Shown piece after piece: positions 37,541 through 46,311 of a DNA stretch of 64,000 nt. The stretch is from an uncultured Sulfitobacter sp. (lineage in GTDB: Bacteria > Pseudomonadota > Alphaproteobacteria > Rhodobacterales > Rhodobacteraceae). The position numbers and the translations under genes were made by a program. The DNA lies in contig CAKZPD010000037.1 of the NCBI GenBank assembly GCA_937138475.1, positions 79,606 through 143,605 on the forward strand. The letters are read 5' to 3'. A model generated the notes under the pieces. That model had not been told where the DNA came from and made no database searches. It was given only the letters and a program-made list of their open reading frames with translations. Each line of letters starts with the position of its first letter. Positions within the stretch are counted from its first letter, which is position 1.

Positions 37541-38515
37541 TCAGATCGTCAACACGGTCGCCCCGGTGGTGGTGCGGGCCTCTAGCGCGCGGTGGGCCTC
37601 GGCGACCTGATCCAGGGCAAAGCGCTGATGAACAGGGATCGTGACCGCGCCCGAAGTCACCTTGTCAAACAAATGCGCCGCCATCTGCTGACAGACCTCG
37701 GGCTGTGCGATATGGGTAAACAACGTTGGCCGCGTGATTTTCAGCGACCCCATCTGCCCCAGAACCCCGATCGAAAATGGCGGAACCGGCCCCGAGGCAT
37801 TGCCAAACGATATCATCATGCCAAGGGGTCTCAGACACGCCAATGAGCCCTCAAACGTATCCGCGCCGACCGCATCCATCACCACATCAACCCCCAGACC
37901 ACCGGTCAAAGCCCGCACCTCGGCCGCCCAATCGGCGTTGCGATAATTGATGCAATGGCTGGCCCCATGATCCAGCGCCAACTGGCATTTCTCCTCCGTG
38001 CCCGCAGTCCCAATCAGTGTAATCCCTTCGGATTTTGCCCATTGACAGGCAATCAACCCCACCCCGCCCGCAGCGGCATGAAACAGAACCGTATCTCCGG
38101 CCTTCAACTCTGTGGTCCGGTGAAACAGATATTGCACTGTCATCCCCTTAAGCATCATGGCCGCCCCTTGCTCGAACGAAATGGCGTCCGGCAAACGGCA
38201 AACCTGCGCCGCCGACATAACCCGTGCATCGCAATAGGCACCGGGTGGCATCGCGGCATAGGCCACGCGATCCCCCACCGCCAGATGCGCCACCCCGTCC
38301 CCAACGGCCTCGATTACCCCGGATGCCTCCATCCCAAGCGCCTGCGGCAAGGCAAGCGGATAAAGCCCCGAGCGCTGATAGACATCAATAAAGTTCAACC
38401 CACAGGCCCTATGCGCGATTCGCACCTCTCCCGGACCAGGCGCGCCCACGTCGCGCATCACAATCTGCATGTTTTCGGCGCCGCCAGGCGCCTCGATTTC
38501 AACCACACGTGTCAT
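37541..38515 (-). CDS. Quinone oxidoreductase (QorA-like, MDR family)
   Basis: 324 residues from ATG 38515, the last of three consecutive ATGs, with GAGGGAAG at best spacing. Zinc-free medium-chain reductase: FIDVYQRSGLYP near the start, the NADPH-binding AAAGGVGLIACQWAKSEG at about 145-162, and the C-terminal AHRALEARTTTGATVL. It reduces quinones with NADPH in the cytosol. A second, different quinone reductase lies just upstream on the same strand, separated by a repeat. Confidence 0.92.
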   Translation of the reverse strand: MTRVVEIEAPGGAENMQIVMRDVGAPGPGEVRIAHRACGLNFIDVYQRSGLYPLALPQALGMEASGVIEAVGDGVAHLAVGDRVAYAAMPPGAYCDARVMSAAQVCRLPDAISFEQGAAMMLKGMTVQYLFHRTTELKAGDTVLFHAAAGGVGLIACQWAKSEGITLIGTAGTEEKCQLALDHGASHCINYRNADWAAEVRALTGGLGVDVVMDAVGADTFEGSLACLRPLGMMISFGNASGPVPPFSIGVLGQMGSLKITRPTLFTHIAQPEVCQQMAAHLFDKVTSGAVTIPVHQRFALDQVAEAHRALEARTTTGATVLTI

Positions 38516-38588
38516 CATCATCTTCCCTCTGTGCCGCCGGCCAAGATCACCAAGATGCCCCATGGCGCGGGGCGCCCTCGACCACCGG

Positions 38589-38624
38589 CTTCTTTTGTTC
38601 AAAAATATCCCCGCCGGAGGCTCC
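38589..38624 (+). repeat. Intergenic 3'-flank repeat, copy C
   Basis: Begins CTTCTTTTGTTC and continues through ATATCCCCGCCGGAGG. This copy lies between two minus-strand genes and faces the opposite way to both, unlike the other five. Confidence 0.85.
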
Positions 38625-38657
38625 GACATTTCCTCAGGCGATCAGATCGGCGAAATT

Positions 38658-39641
38658 TCAAGCCACCTTCAACATGATCTTGCCGATATGCGCGCTGCTT
38701 TCCATTCGCGCATGGGCCTTGCCGGCCTCTTCCAAAGCAAAGCATTGATCCAAAACCGGCGCAATGCGTCCGGCGGCCAGCAATGGCCAGACATTTGCCT
38801 CCAGCTCTTGGGCGATCCGCGCCTTGGCCAAATCGCTTTGGGGGCGCAACGTGCTGCCGGTCATGGTCAAACGGCGCGTCATCAGCGTTGCGAAATTGAC
38901 CTCGGCCTTTGGGCCACCCAAAAATGCGATCTGCACCAGGCGACCGTCCTCGGCCAGGGCCCTCAGATTGCGGGGGATATACGTGCCTCCGACCATATCA
39001 AGGATCAGATCGGCCCCGCCTTCGGCGCTCAGCACTGCTTCGAAATCATCTTCGCGATAGTTGATCGCGCGCTCGGCGCCCAGATCGATGCAAGCGGCGC
39101 ATTTTTCAGCGCTTCCAGCGGTGGCAAAGACCCGCGCGCCAAAAGCATAGGCCAATTGAATCGCTGTCGTGCCAATGCCCGAGGATCCCCCATGCACCAA
39201 GAATTTTTCACCTGCCATCAGCCCGCCGCGCATGAACACGTTTGACCAAACCGTGAAAAACGTCTCGGGCAGGCCAGCGGCCTGTTGCAAATCCATGCCT
39301 TCGGGAATTGGCAGACAATGGGCGGCAGGCGTTGCGACATATTCGGCATAGCCGCCACCGGGCAACAAGGCACAGACCGGATCACCGATGCGCAAACCCG
39401 CCACACCACTACCCAACGCCACCACATGGCCCGAAGCCTCAAGCCCAGGCAAATCGCTGGCCGTTGGGGGCGGGGCATAAAGCCCGGCGCGTTGCAGCGC
39501 GTCGGGGCGGTTGACACCGGCCCAGGCCACTTGGATCACCACCTGGCCGTGGCCTGGCTTTGGCACCGGACGCTGGGTCATACAGAGCACCTCTGGGCCG
39601 CCGGGTTGGGTGATTTCCACCGCGCGCATCATCTGTTGCAT
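38658..39641 (-). CDS. NAD(P)H-quinone oxidoreductase, PIG3 family
   Basis: 327 residues from ATG 39641 (MQQMMRAVEITQPGGPEVL). The PIG3-type signature GVNRPDALQRAGLYAPPP is near the N-terminus. The cofactor motif is HGGSSGIGTTAIQLAYAFG, and AINYREDDF and VGGTYIPRNLRALAEDGR follow. It is a cytosolic quinone or alkenal reductase. Its presence beside a QorA-like gene suggests two non-identical reductases, not a recent duplication. Repeat copies flank it on both sides. Confidence 0.92.
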   Translation of the reverse strand: MQQMMRAVEITQPGGPEVLCMTQRPVPKPGHGQVVIQVAWAGVNRPDALQRAGLYAPPPTASDLPGLEASGHVVALGSGVAGLRIGDPVCALLPGGGYAEYVATPAAHCLPIPEGMDLQQAAGLPETFFTVWSNVFMRGGLMAGEKFLVHGGSSGIGTTAIQLAYAFGARVFATAGSAEKCAACIDLGAERAINYREDDFEAVLSAEGGADLILDMVGGTYIPRNLRALAEDGRLVQIAFLGGPKAEVNFATLMTRRLTMTGSTLRPQSDLAKARIAQELEANVWPLLAAGRIAPVLDQCFALEEAGKAHARMESSAHIGKIMLKVA

Positions 39642-39764
39642 CGTTCTTTCCTTGGCTGTGACTGGCGGCAACCATTGCCGATCTTGGCCCCGCGTGCAAT
39701 GGCCGCGCACGGGGGAGGGGCGGGGGTGCGCGCCAGAAACACCTTCGCCAAGAACGATATTTCG

Positions 39765-39800
39765 GGAGCCTCCGGCGGGGATATTTTTGAACAAAAGAAG
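39765..39800 (-). repeat. Intergenic 3'-flank repeat, copy D
   Basis: On the minus strand CTTCTTTTGTTC leads into ATATCCCCGCCGGAGG. It lies 41 bases beyond the coq9 stop in that gene's sense direction. Confidence 0.85.
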
Positions 39801-39841
39801 CCGCAGTGAGGCAAGGTCAATGCCAGGGTGCGGACCGAGCC

Positions 39842-40522
39842 CTAGCCCCAGCGCCCTGGCAGGTCATTGGGGGGCGCGGGCGCGCGGATTTGACCAACCA
39901 GTTTGGCGGGGGCGGAAAACAGCCGCATGAGCTTGGGGCTTTGTCGAAATTTGGCCTTGGCCTTTTCGATCTGCATGACATCCGCGATCCGCCGGTCCAG
40001 AAAGGCCCAGGTATCGGCGCCATCTTCCGAGGCATCGCCCAGCCAAAAGAGCAATGTTGCGCTGTAGACCGCCGCCAAGGTTGCGCGTTTGGTGTACCAG
40101 TTGAAATCAGTGGATTGATCACCGAGGTGGCGCCAGATGTCATCACAGGTGGCCCAGATCAGCGCTGCCCCATCGGGGGCGTATTGCGGCAGCGCAAAAA
40201 GAGTGGTGCCTCGGCGCAGGATCTCTTTGTCTTGGGCGGCTTCAATACGCAGGCGGACGGCGTGGGTGATTCGCTCTGAGAACCGCAACTGGGCGAGATC
40301 AGTGTGATCAAGTTCTTGGCGCATACGCCTGTCGCCCTCCTTGTGGTGGGCAATTGCCAGATCGACCGCGCCGCGGGGGCACAAGGCCCGAGCCTGGTCG
40401 ATTGGCATGGCGATATCAGCGGCGGCGGCTTTGAAACATGGCTCGGACCAGCCATCAAAGGGCACATGCGTCAGCGCCGCTTGTAGCAGCAAAGCCTTGT
40501 CGGGATGGGGAGAGAGGGGCAT
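39842..40522 (-). CDS. COQ9 family ubiquinone biosynthesis protein
   Basis: 226 residues from ATG 40522. The TetR-like fold of COQ9 is indicated by KALLLQAALTHVPFDGWSEP at the start and the conserved DDIWRHLGDQSTDFNWYTKR at about 145-164. COQ9 binds lipid and assists the COQ7 hydroxylation step in ubiquinone synthesis. It is divergent from rpsU, an arrangement common in Rhodobacterales. Confidence 0.93.
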   Translation of the reverse strand: MPLSPHPDKALLLQAALTHVPFDGWSEPCFKAAAADIAMPIDQARALCPRGAVDLAIAHHKEGDRRMRQELDHTDLAQLRFSERITHAVRLRIEAAQDKEILRRGTTLFALPQYAPDGAALIWATCDDIWRHLGDQSTDFNWYTKRATLAAVYSATLLFWLGDASEDGADTWAFLDRRIADVMQIEKAKAKFRQSPKLMRLFSAPAKLVGQIRAPAPPNDLPGRWG

Positions 40523-40555
40523 GGTGACGGATCCTTTACTTTGGCAGGCGGGGCG

Positions 40556-40585
40556 CTGGACAAAAACCGGCACCCTTGCTATATG
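40556..40585 (+). promoter_or_regulatory. Possible rpsU promoter
   Basis: CTGGAC at 40556-40561 and TATATG at 40580-40585, with an 18-base spacer, resemble -35 and -10 boxes. They lie about 52 bases before the rpsU ATG. Consensus match only. Confidence 0.4.
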
Positions 40586-40637
40586 CGCATTTCCTGCAAA
40601 TCCTTGCAACTCAACTTAGAAAGGTGGTGAAAACCAC

Positions 40638-40844
40638 ATGCAGGTTAGTGTTCGCGACAATAACGTCGATCAGGCGCTTCGTGCCCTGAAGAAAAAGCTA
40701 CAGCGCGAAGGTGTGTTTCGTGAAATGAAGCTCAAGCAGCATTTCGAGAAACCCTCCGAGAAAAAAGCGCGCGAAAAGGCCGAGGCCATCCGTCGGTCCC
40801 GCAAGCTGGCACGCAAAAAGATGCAGCGCGAAGGCATGATGTAA
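40638..40844 (+). CDS. rpsU: 30S ribosomal protein S21
   Basis: 68 residues. It begins [20 protein letters not shown], the S21 signature, and ends in a basic tail ([14 protein letters not shown]). It helps the 30S subunit pair with the mRNA Shine-Dalgarno. GAAAGGTGG precedes the start. A strong terminator follows. Confidence 0.97.
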   Translation: MQVSVRDNNVDQALRALKKKLQREGVFREMKLKQHFEKPSEKKAREKAEAIRRSRKLARKKMQREGMM

Positions 40845-40879
40845 GTCACGTCTGATCCGTTGATATCAGCACATAATTA

Positions 40880-40914
40880 CCCCTCGCTTATAGACATAAG
40901 CGGGGGGTTTTTTT
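40880..40914 (+). terminator. Intrinsic terminator after rpsU
   Basis: CCCCTCGCTTAT (40880-40891) pairs with ATAAGCGGGGGG (40896-40907) through a 4-base loop, with one T-G pair. Seven Ts follow. It lies 35 bases after the rpsU stop and just before the convergent lrp stop. Confidence 0.93.
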
Positions 40915-40930
40915 GGCCCGGCCCGTGCCA

Positions 40931-41389
40931 TCACACCGGCAGTGCCGTGGTTTTGAACACGGTCCGTAAGGCAAACGAGGATTGCATCTGGGCCACACCC
41001 GGCAGACGCGCCAAATACTGGCGGTGTATCCGGGCAAAGTCTTCGGTGTTTTCCGCGACCACTTTCAAAAGGTAATCTGCGGTGCCCGCCATCAGGTGAC
41101 ATTCAAGCACATCGGGGATGCGCGAGACCGCTTTTTCAAAGGCGTCCAGCACTTCGTCAGCCTGCCCTTGCAAGGTGATCTCGACGAAGACGGTTGTGGG
41201 CACCCCCATCTTGCGCGCGTCCAAGAGGGCAACGTAATCTTTGATATAGCCATCGACCTCAAGGCGCTGCACACGTCGGTGGCAGGCGGACGCCGACAAG
41301 TTGACCGCGTCAGAGAGGTCGGCATTGGACATACGCCCCTTTCGTTGCAGGGCGGCAAGGATACGCTTATCTGTTGTATCAAGGCTCAT
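40931..41389 (-). CDS. Lrp/AsnC family transcriptional regulator
   Basis: 152 residues. An N-terminal HTH (DKRILAALQRKGRMSNADLS, then ASACHRRVQRLE) precedes an AsnC ligand-binding domain containing LECHLMAGTADYLLKVV. It is divergent from alanine dehydrogenase (ald), which is the typical arrangement for an alanine-responsive activator. An inverted repeat in the 142-base gap may be its site. Confidence 0.93.
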   Translation of the reverse strand: MSLDTTDKRILAALQRKGRMSNADLSDAVNLSASACHRRVQRLEVDGYIKDYVALLDARKMGVPTTVFVEITLQGQADEVLDAFEKAVSRIPDVLECHLMAGTADYLLKVVAENTEDFARIHRQYLARLPGVAQMQSSFALRTVFKTTALPV

Positions 41390-41470
41390 TTACGCAAGTT
41401 TCTCCGGTTTATTGCCAATAATGCAGGAAATTTTTCGATAACACTAGTATATCATGGGGTATCTTTGAAT

Positions 41471-41486
41471 GCACATTGCGATGTGC
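41471..41486. promoter_or_regulatory. Inverted repeat in the lrp/ald gap
   Basis: GCACAT-tgcg-ATGTGC is a perfect 6-bp inverted repeat, 46 bases upstream of the ald ATG. It is a candidate Lrp-type operator by position and symmetry. Confidence 0.5.
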
Positions 41487-41531
41487 GGGGGCTAGGGTGG
41501 GGAAAACCCCTTTCGGTCACAGGAGCCAGAG

Positions 41532-42650
41532 ATGAAAATAGGTTGCCCAACAGAGATCAAACCCCAGGAATTTCGGGTCGGCATGACGCCAAACGCCGCG
41601 CAAGAGGCCGTGAACCACGGTCATAGTGTATTGATACAGGCCGGCGCCGGTGTTGGGGCCGGCTTTGAGGATGCCGCCTATGTGGCCGCCGGGGCGCAGA
41701 TTGTCGACACAGCCGCCGAAATATTTGCAACCGCCGATATGATCGTCAAGGTGAAAGAGCCACAAGCCGCGGAGCGCAAGATGCTGCGGGAAGGTCAGGT
41801 CTTGTTCACCTATTTGCATCTGGCCCCCGATCCAGCGCAGACCCATGATTTGCTGGCGTCCGGGGCAACCTGTATCGCCTATGAGACCGTCACTGATGCC
41901 AATGGCGGCCTGCCGTTGCTGGCGCCAATGTCCGAAGTTGCCGGACGGCTGGCGCCGCAGGTCGGAGCCTGGACCTTGCAAAAGGCCAATGGCGGGCGCG
42001 GCGTTCTGATGGGCGGCGTGCCGGGGGTTGGCCCCGCCAAGGTTGTGGTCATCGGCGGCGGCGTTGTCGGCACCCATGCGGCACGGATTGCCGCCGGGAT
42101 GGGCGCAGATGTCACGGTGCTGGATCGCTCCATTTCGCGGATGCGCTATTTGGATGACGCCTTTGGTGGCAGTTTCAAGACCAGCTATGCCTCGGCGGGC
42201 AACACAATCGAGCTGGCGCGGCAGGCCGATATGATCATCGGCGCGGTGCTGGTGCCGGGGGCTGCGGCGCCCAAACTGATCAGCCGGGCGCAACTGTCCG
42301 AGCTGAAGCCAGGTGCAGCCCTGGTGGATGTGGCCATTGATCAAGGAGGCTGTTTTGAGACCTCGCGGGCGACCACCCATCAAGACCCGGTGTATGAGGT
42401 TGACGGCATCATGCATTATTGTGTCGCCAATATGCCCGGAGCAGTTGCGCGGACGTCAACCATTGCCCTTGGCAACGCCACGATGCCGTTCATGCTGGCG
42501 CTGGCCAATAAAGGCTGGCGGCAGGCCTGCCTGGAGGATCAACACTTGATGGCCGGGCTGAACATCCATGCCGGCAAGTTGACCTATGAGGCGGTTGGCG
42601 CGGCGCTGGATCTGGATGTGGTATCCGCCAAAGCCGTGGTTAACGGCTGA
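41532..42650 (+). CDS. ald: Alanine dehydrogenase
   Basis: 372 residues, full length. It interconverts L-alanine and pyruvate with NAD. It begins MKIGCPTEIKPQEFRVGMTP, with the substrate lysine in MIVKVKEP, a Rossmann motif VVIGGGVVGTHAARIA at about 172-187, and NMPGAVARTSTIALGNAT near the end. An adjacent divergent Lrp-type gene suggests alanine-induced expression. Confidence 0.97.
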   Translation: MKIGCPTEIKPQEFRVGMTPNAAQEAVNHGHSVLIQAGAGVGAGFEDAAYVAAGAQIVDTAAEIFATADMIVKVKEPQAAERKMLREGQVLFTYLHLAPDPAQTHDLLASGATCIAYETVTDANGGLPLLAPMSEVAGRLAPQVGAWTLQKANGGRGVLMGGVPGVGPAKVVVIGGGVVGTHAARIAAGMGADVTVLDRSISRMRYLDDAFGGSFKTSYASAGNTIELARQADMIIGAVLVPGAAAPKLISRAQLSELKPGAALVDVAIDQGGCFETSRATTHQDPVYEVDGIMHYCVANMPGAVARTSTIALGNATMPFMLALANKGWRQACLEDQHLMAGLNIHAGKLTYEAVGAALDLDVVSAKAVVNG

Positions 42651-42704
42651 GGCGCCGGCATATGGGTCGCCGCGCGGCCAGCATAGATGCCGCTGGGGGC
42701 AGAT

Positions 42705-42737
42705 GCCTCCGGCGGGGATATTTATGAACAAAAGAAA
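42705..42737 (-). repeat. Intergenic 3'-flank repeat, copy E
   Basis: On the minus strand it reads TTTCTTTTGTTC and then ATATCCCCGCCGGAGGC. It directly follows the hairpin after mscL, so its T-rich start doubles as the terminator tract. Confidence 0.85.
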
Positions 42738-42774
42738 CAAACGGATCGCCCGAGGCCGCAGCCGGGGCGATCCG
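42731..42774 (-). terminator. Terminator of mscL
   Basis: On the minus strand CGGATCGCCC (42765-42774) pairs perfectly with GGGCGATCCG (42742-42751) across a 13-base loop, followed by TTTGTTTCTTT. It begins eight bases after the mscL stop, and its T-rich tail is shared with repeat copy E. Confidence 0.85.
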
Positions 42775-42781
42775 CAGAGGG

Positions 42782-43219
42782 TTACGTTTGACCGGCGCGC
42801 AGGGCGTCGCGGATTTGCGTCAGCAGCTCTTCTTGGGTGGGGCCTTTGGGCGCGGCGGGCGCCGGTGGTTTTTGCGGCGCGGCGGCGTTCTTGACCTTGT
42901 TGACATAGCGCACCAGCAAGAAGACCACAAAAGCGATGATCAGGAAGTTGATCACCGCCATCGCAAAGGCGCCATAGGCAAAGACCGAGGCGCCGGCCTC
43001 GCGGGCAGCATCAAGCGAGGCGCCGGCCGGAACATCCCCGGCAAGCACTGCGTAGTTATTGGTGAAATCCACCCCGCCGGTGGCCAGCCCGATGACCGGG
43101 TTGATCAGATCAGACACAAGCGATGTGACGATGGCGGTGAAGGCGGCGCCGATGATAATGCCAACGGCCATATCCATGACATTGCCTTTGGCGATAAAAT
43201 TCTTGAATTCGTTCAACAT
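42782..43219 (-). CDS. mscL: Large-conductance mechanosensitive channel MscL
   Basis: 145 residues from ATG 43219. It has the N-terminal amphipathic helix, the pore helix [20 protein letters not shown], a second helix [20 protein letters not shown] and a C-terminal helix ([13 protein letters not shown]). It opens under membrane tension to release solutes during osmotic downshock. It converges with ald. Confidence 0.96.
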   Translation of the reverse strand: MLNEFKNFIAKGNVMDMAVGIIIGAAFTAIVTSLVSDLINPVIGLATGGVDFTNNYAVLAGDVPAGASLDAAREAGASVFAYGAFAMAVINFLIIAFVVFLLVRYVNKVKNAAAPQKPPAPAAPKGPTQEELLTQIRDALRAGQT

Positions 43220-43309
43220 ATTTAACCTCAAAATAGCTAACAATACGGCCCATGGTTATATCCTCAGGCCCATGTTTTGATATCACAAGATCGCGATGAA
43301 CGAAATGGA

Positions 43310-43759
43310 TCAGCCTTGCGGCAGTTGTCCGGTTTGCACATAGCGCAGGATTTGCACGACCTGAGCGGGGTCCTGGGCCACAGCAAGGGCGGCGGCGTCA
43401 ATTTCCTTGAGCGCGTGAGCGTGATCTGAGCCATGCAGGATGATCAACGACTTGCCCAGTGCGGCGGCGTAACCGGCATCGAACGCGGCGTTCCATTGCT
43501 TGTATTTGTCGCCAAAACGCACCACGACAATATCGGCATCTGCGATGGCTTTGCGGGTCCGGATCGCGTTCACCTTGGCGCCTTTGTGGTCGTGCCAGAA
43601 CGTGCTGTCTTCGTCGCCCAGAATCGCCACGCCGCAATCATCGCTTGCGTCGTGATCGGTGACTGGCGCGAAAAACTGAACCTCAAGATCGGCGGCACCG
43701 GCGATGATCTGTTCACGCCAGTCGGTGTGGATTTCCCCTGAAAGATAGATCTTCAGCAT
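43310..43759 (-). CDS. YtoQ family protein
   Basis: 149 residues. It starts MLKIYLSGEIHTDWREQI and contains ADIVVVRFGDKYKQWNAAFD and SLIILHGSDHAHALKEID, matching the YtoQ family. The layout resembles a nucleoside deoxyribosyltransferase-like Rossmann fold, but the biochemical function is not established. It stands alone between mscL and pheT, all on the minus strand. Confidence 0.87.
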   Translation of the reverse strand: MLKIYLSGEIHTDWREQIIAGAADLEVQFFAPVTDHDASDDCGVAILGDEDSTFWHDHKGAKVNAIRTRKAIADADIVVVRFGDKYKQWNAAFDAGYAAALGKSLIILHGSDHAHALKEIDAAALAVAQDPAQVVQILRYVQTGQLPQG

Positions 43760-43815
43760 CTGGTCGTCCCTTTCATCTGGTTCTGTCGGTCACTTGGTCG
43801 CCGCGCGGCGCCGGT

Positions 43816-46215
43816 TTATCCGCGCAAGGTTCCGCCGGTTGCCTTGGTGACTTTGGCGATGACCTTGGCGGCAATGGCGTCAATGTCCTTGTCCTTGAGC
43901 GTCTCGTTTATCGGCTGCAACCGCACGGTGATGGCCAGAGATTTCTTGCCAGCCCCCAGGCTGCCACCGATGAATTCATCAAAAACCCGCACATCCTGGA
44001 TCAGCGTTTTGTCGGCGCCCATGGCGGCATTGACCAAGGTCAGCGCCTCGACTTTGTCATCTACGACAAAGGCAAAATCACGTTCGACGGCTTGCAGGTC
44101 GCTGACCCCCAGCGCCGGACGGGTTGCGCCGGTTTTGCGCGGCAAGGGCACCTCTTCTGGCCAGATGGTAAAGCCCATGGCCGGGCCTTTTACATCCATC
44201 GCCGCCAGCACACGGGGGTGGATTTCGCCAAACACACCAAGCACCTTTTTCGGCCCCAGGCAGATTACCCCATGACGTCCGGGATGCCACCAGTCGGCGC
44301 CGCCCCGCAGGATTTGCACCCGCGCCGGGGCACCAATCGCCGCCAAGATCGCTTCGGCATCAGCTTTGACATCAAAAACATCGACAGGCCGCGCGGCGCC
44401 GTGCAAATCCTTTGGGCCGGTGCGTCCGACCAACAGGCCGCTCAGCTGTAAATGCTGTTCGCCCGGTTCGCCGCCATGAAAGGCTGTGCCAATTTCAAAC
44501 AGCGCCATATCGCCAAAGCCGCGCGCCTGATTGCGCGCCGCCGCCTGAAGCAATCCCGGCAAAAGCGCGGGGCGCATATGGCTTAGATCGCTGCTGATCG
44601 GGTTTTCAAGCCGGGTCAGATCGTCGCCGCCACCAAACAGTTGTGCGGAAGCCTGATCAATAAAGCTGTAGCTGACGCATTCATTATAGCCCAGCATGGC
44701 GCAGGTGCGGCGGGCGACGGCCTCGCGGCGTTGCAAGGGGGATAAGATCGGCCGCGGCACGCCGGCGCTGGCACGCGGCAATGGGCGGCCTTGCAATTTG
44801 GTCAAAGACGCGATGCGGGCGACTTCTTCGACCAGATCGGCTTCGCCCTGAACATCGGGGCGCCAGCTGGGCACATGTGCCATATCCCCTTCCAAGACAA
44901 ACCCAAGGGCCGTCAGGGTCTGGCGCTGAGCAGATTCCGGAATATCCATACCGACCAGCGATTTCACCCGCGCCACGTCCAGACGAAAGGCGCGCCGCGT
45001 GTCCGGGATGGCCCCCGCCACAATCACATCGCTGGCCTCGCCGCCGGCGTGATCCAGGATCATCCGGGTCGCGTGTTCCAGCCCATGTGGGGTCCATGCC
45101 GGATCAATGCCACGCTCAAACCGATACCGCGCGTCGGAATTGATCTTGAGCGCCCGTCCGGTATAGGCTGTTCGCACCGGGTCGAAATACGCCGCCTCGA
45201 TGAACACATTCACCGTATCGGCCGTGCAGCCGCTGGCCAATCCACCCATCACCCCGCCGATGCTTTCAACCGACTTCGCATCCGAAATCAGCGTCATCCC
45301 CTCGGCAAAGTGATATTCTTTTTCGTCCAGACCGATCAGGGTCTCGCCACCTTTGGCGCGATGCACACGCAGGCTGTTGCCGGCGATCTTATCGGCATCG
45401 AACACATGCAGGGGCCGGTTTTGGTCAAAAGTGAAGAAATTCGTCACATCCACAAGGAAGGATATCGGCCGCAATCCAATCGCCCGCAGCGCCGTTTGCA
45501 ACCAGTCAGGCGAAGGGCCGTTTTTGACCCCCCGGATCATCCGGCCAAAAAAGACCGGGCATTGCTCCGATGTGTCCTGGTCGATACTGACGCTTATCGG
45601 GCAGGCGAAACTGCCGGGCACCGGTTCCACATCACGCGCCCGAAGCGTCCCCAGCCCCCGCGCCGCAAGATCGCGGGCGATGCCGCGCACGCCCAGCGCA
45701 TCGGGGCGGTTGGGGGTGATGGCAATTTCGATCACCGGGTCAACCTTGCTGGGATCATTTTCGGCCAACCAATCGACAAAACGCTGCCCAACCTGACCAC
45801 TTGGCAGTTCGATAATGCCGTCATGTTCCTCTGACAGCTCCAGCTCGCGCTCGCTTGCCATCATGCCAAAGCTTTCAATGCCCCGGATTTTTCCGACACC
45901 GATGGTGGTGTCGATCCCCGGCACATAAACACCGGGCTTGGCCACAACAACGGTGATCCCTTCGCGCGCATTGGGCGCCCCGCAAATGATCTGTTGCAGC
46001 CCCTCGTCAGTTTGCACCTGACAAACCCGCAAGCGGTCTGCGTCCGGGTGCTTTTCTGCTTTTTCCACATAGCCAAGGGTGAAATCGGCCAGCCGCGCGC
46101 CGCGATCTTCGACGCCCTCGACCTCAAGACCCAGATCGGTCAGCGCATACAGAATTTCGTCCAAAGACGCGGTTGTTTCCAAATGGTCTTTCAACCAGGA
46201 CAGCGTGAATTTCAT
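43816..46215 (-). CDS. pheT: Phenylalanyl-tRNA synthetase beta subunit
   Basis: 799 residues from ATG 46215 (MKFTLSWLKDHLETTASLDE). The order is an N-terminal tRNA-binding OB domain (about 40-150, with VCQVQTDEGLQQIICGAPN), the B3/4 editing domain, B5, the catalytic-like core and a C-terminal FDX-ACB domain that grips the tRNA anticodon. It forms a 2+2 heterotetramer with PheS. An amidotransferase gene lies between pheS and pheT. Confidence 0.96.
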   Translation of the reverse strand: MKFTLSWLKDHLETTASLDEILYALTDLGLEVEGVEDRGARLADFTLGYVEKAEKHPDADRLRVCQVQTDEGLQQIICGAPNAREGITVVVAKPGVYVPGIDTTIGVGKIRGIESFGMMASERELELSEEHDGIIELPSGQVGQRFVDWLAENDPSKVDPVIEIAITPNRPDALGVRGIARDLAARGLGTLRARDVEPVPGSFACPISVSIDQDTSEQCPVFFGRMIRGVKNGPSPDWLQTALRAIGLRPISFLVDVTNFFTFDQNRPLHVFDADKIAGNSLRVHRAKGGETLIGLDEKEYHFAEGMTLISDAKSVESIGGVMGGLASGCTADTVNVFIEAAYFDPVRTAYTGRALKINSDARYRFERGIDPAWTPHGLEHATRMILDHAGGEASDVIVAGAIPDTRRAFRLDVARVKSLVGMDIPESAQRQTLTALGFVLEGDMAHVPSWRPDVQGEADLVEEVARIASLTKLQGRPLPRASAGVPRPILSPLQRREAVARRTCAMLGYNECVSYSFIDQASAQLFGGGDDLTRLENPISSDLSHMRPALLPGLLQAAARNQARGFGDMALFEIGTAFHGGEPGEQHLQLSGLLVGRTGPKDLHGAARPVDVFDVKADAEAILAAIGAPARVQILRGGADWWHPGRHGVICLGPKKVLGVFGEIHPRVLAAMDVKGPAMGFTIWPEEVPLPRKTGATRPALGVSDLQAVERDFAFVVDDKVEALTLVNAAMGADKTLIQDVRVFDEFIGGSLGAGKKSLAITVRLQPINETLKDKDIDAIAAKVIAKVTKATGGTLRG

Positions 46216-46311
46216 CGAAAGATCACCAAAGACAAGATTGTTGTTGCGCCGTGATAGACCAATCACAGCGCGGGGGAAAGCGCCCAAGCCCCGCAGGGCG
46301 GGCCGTGACGA

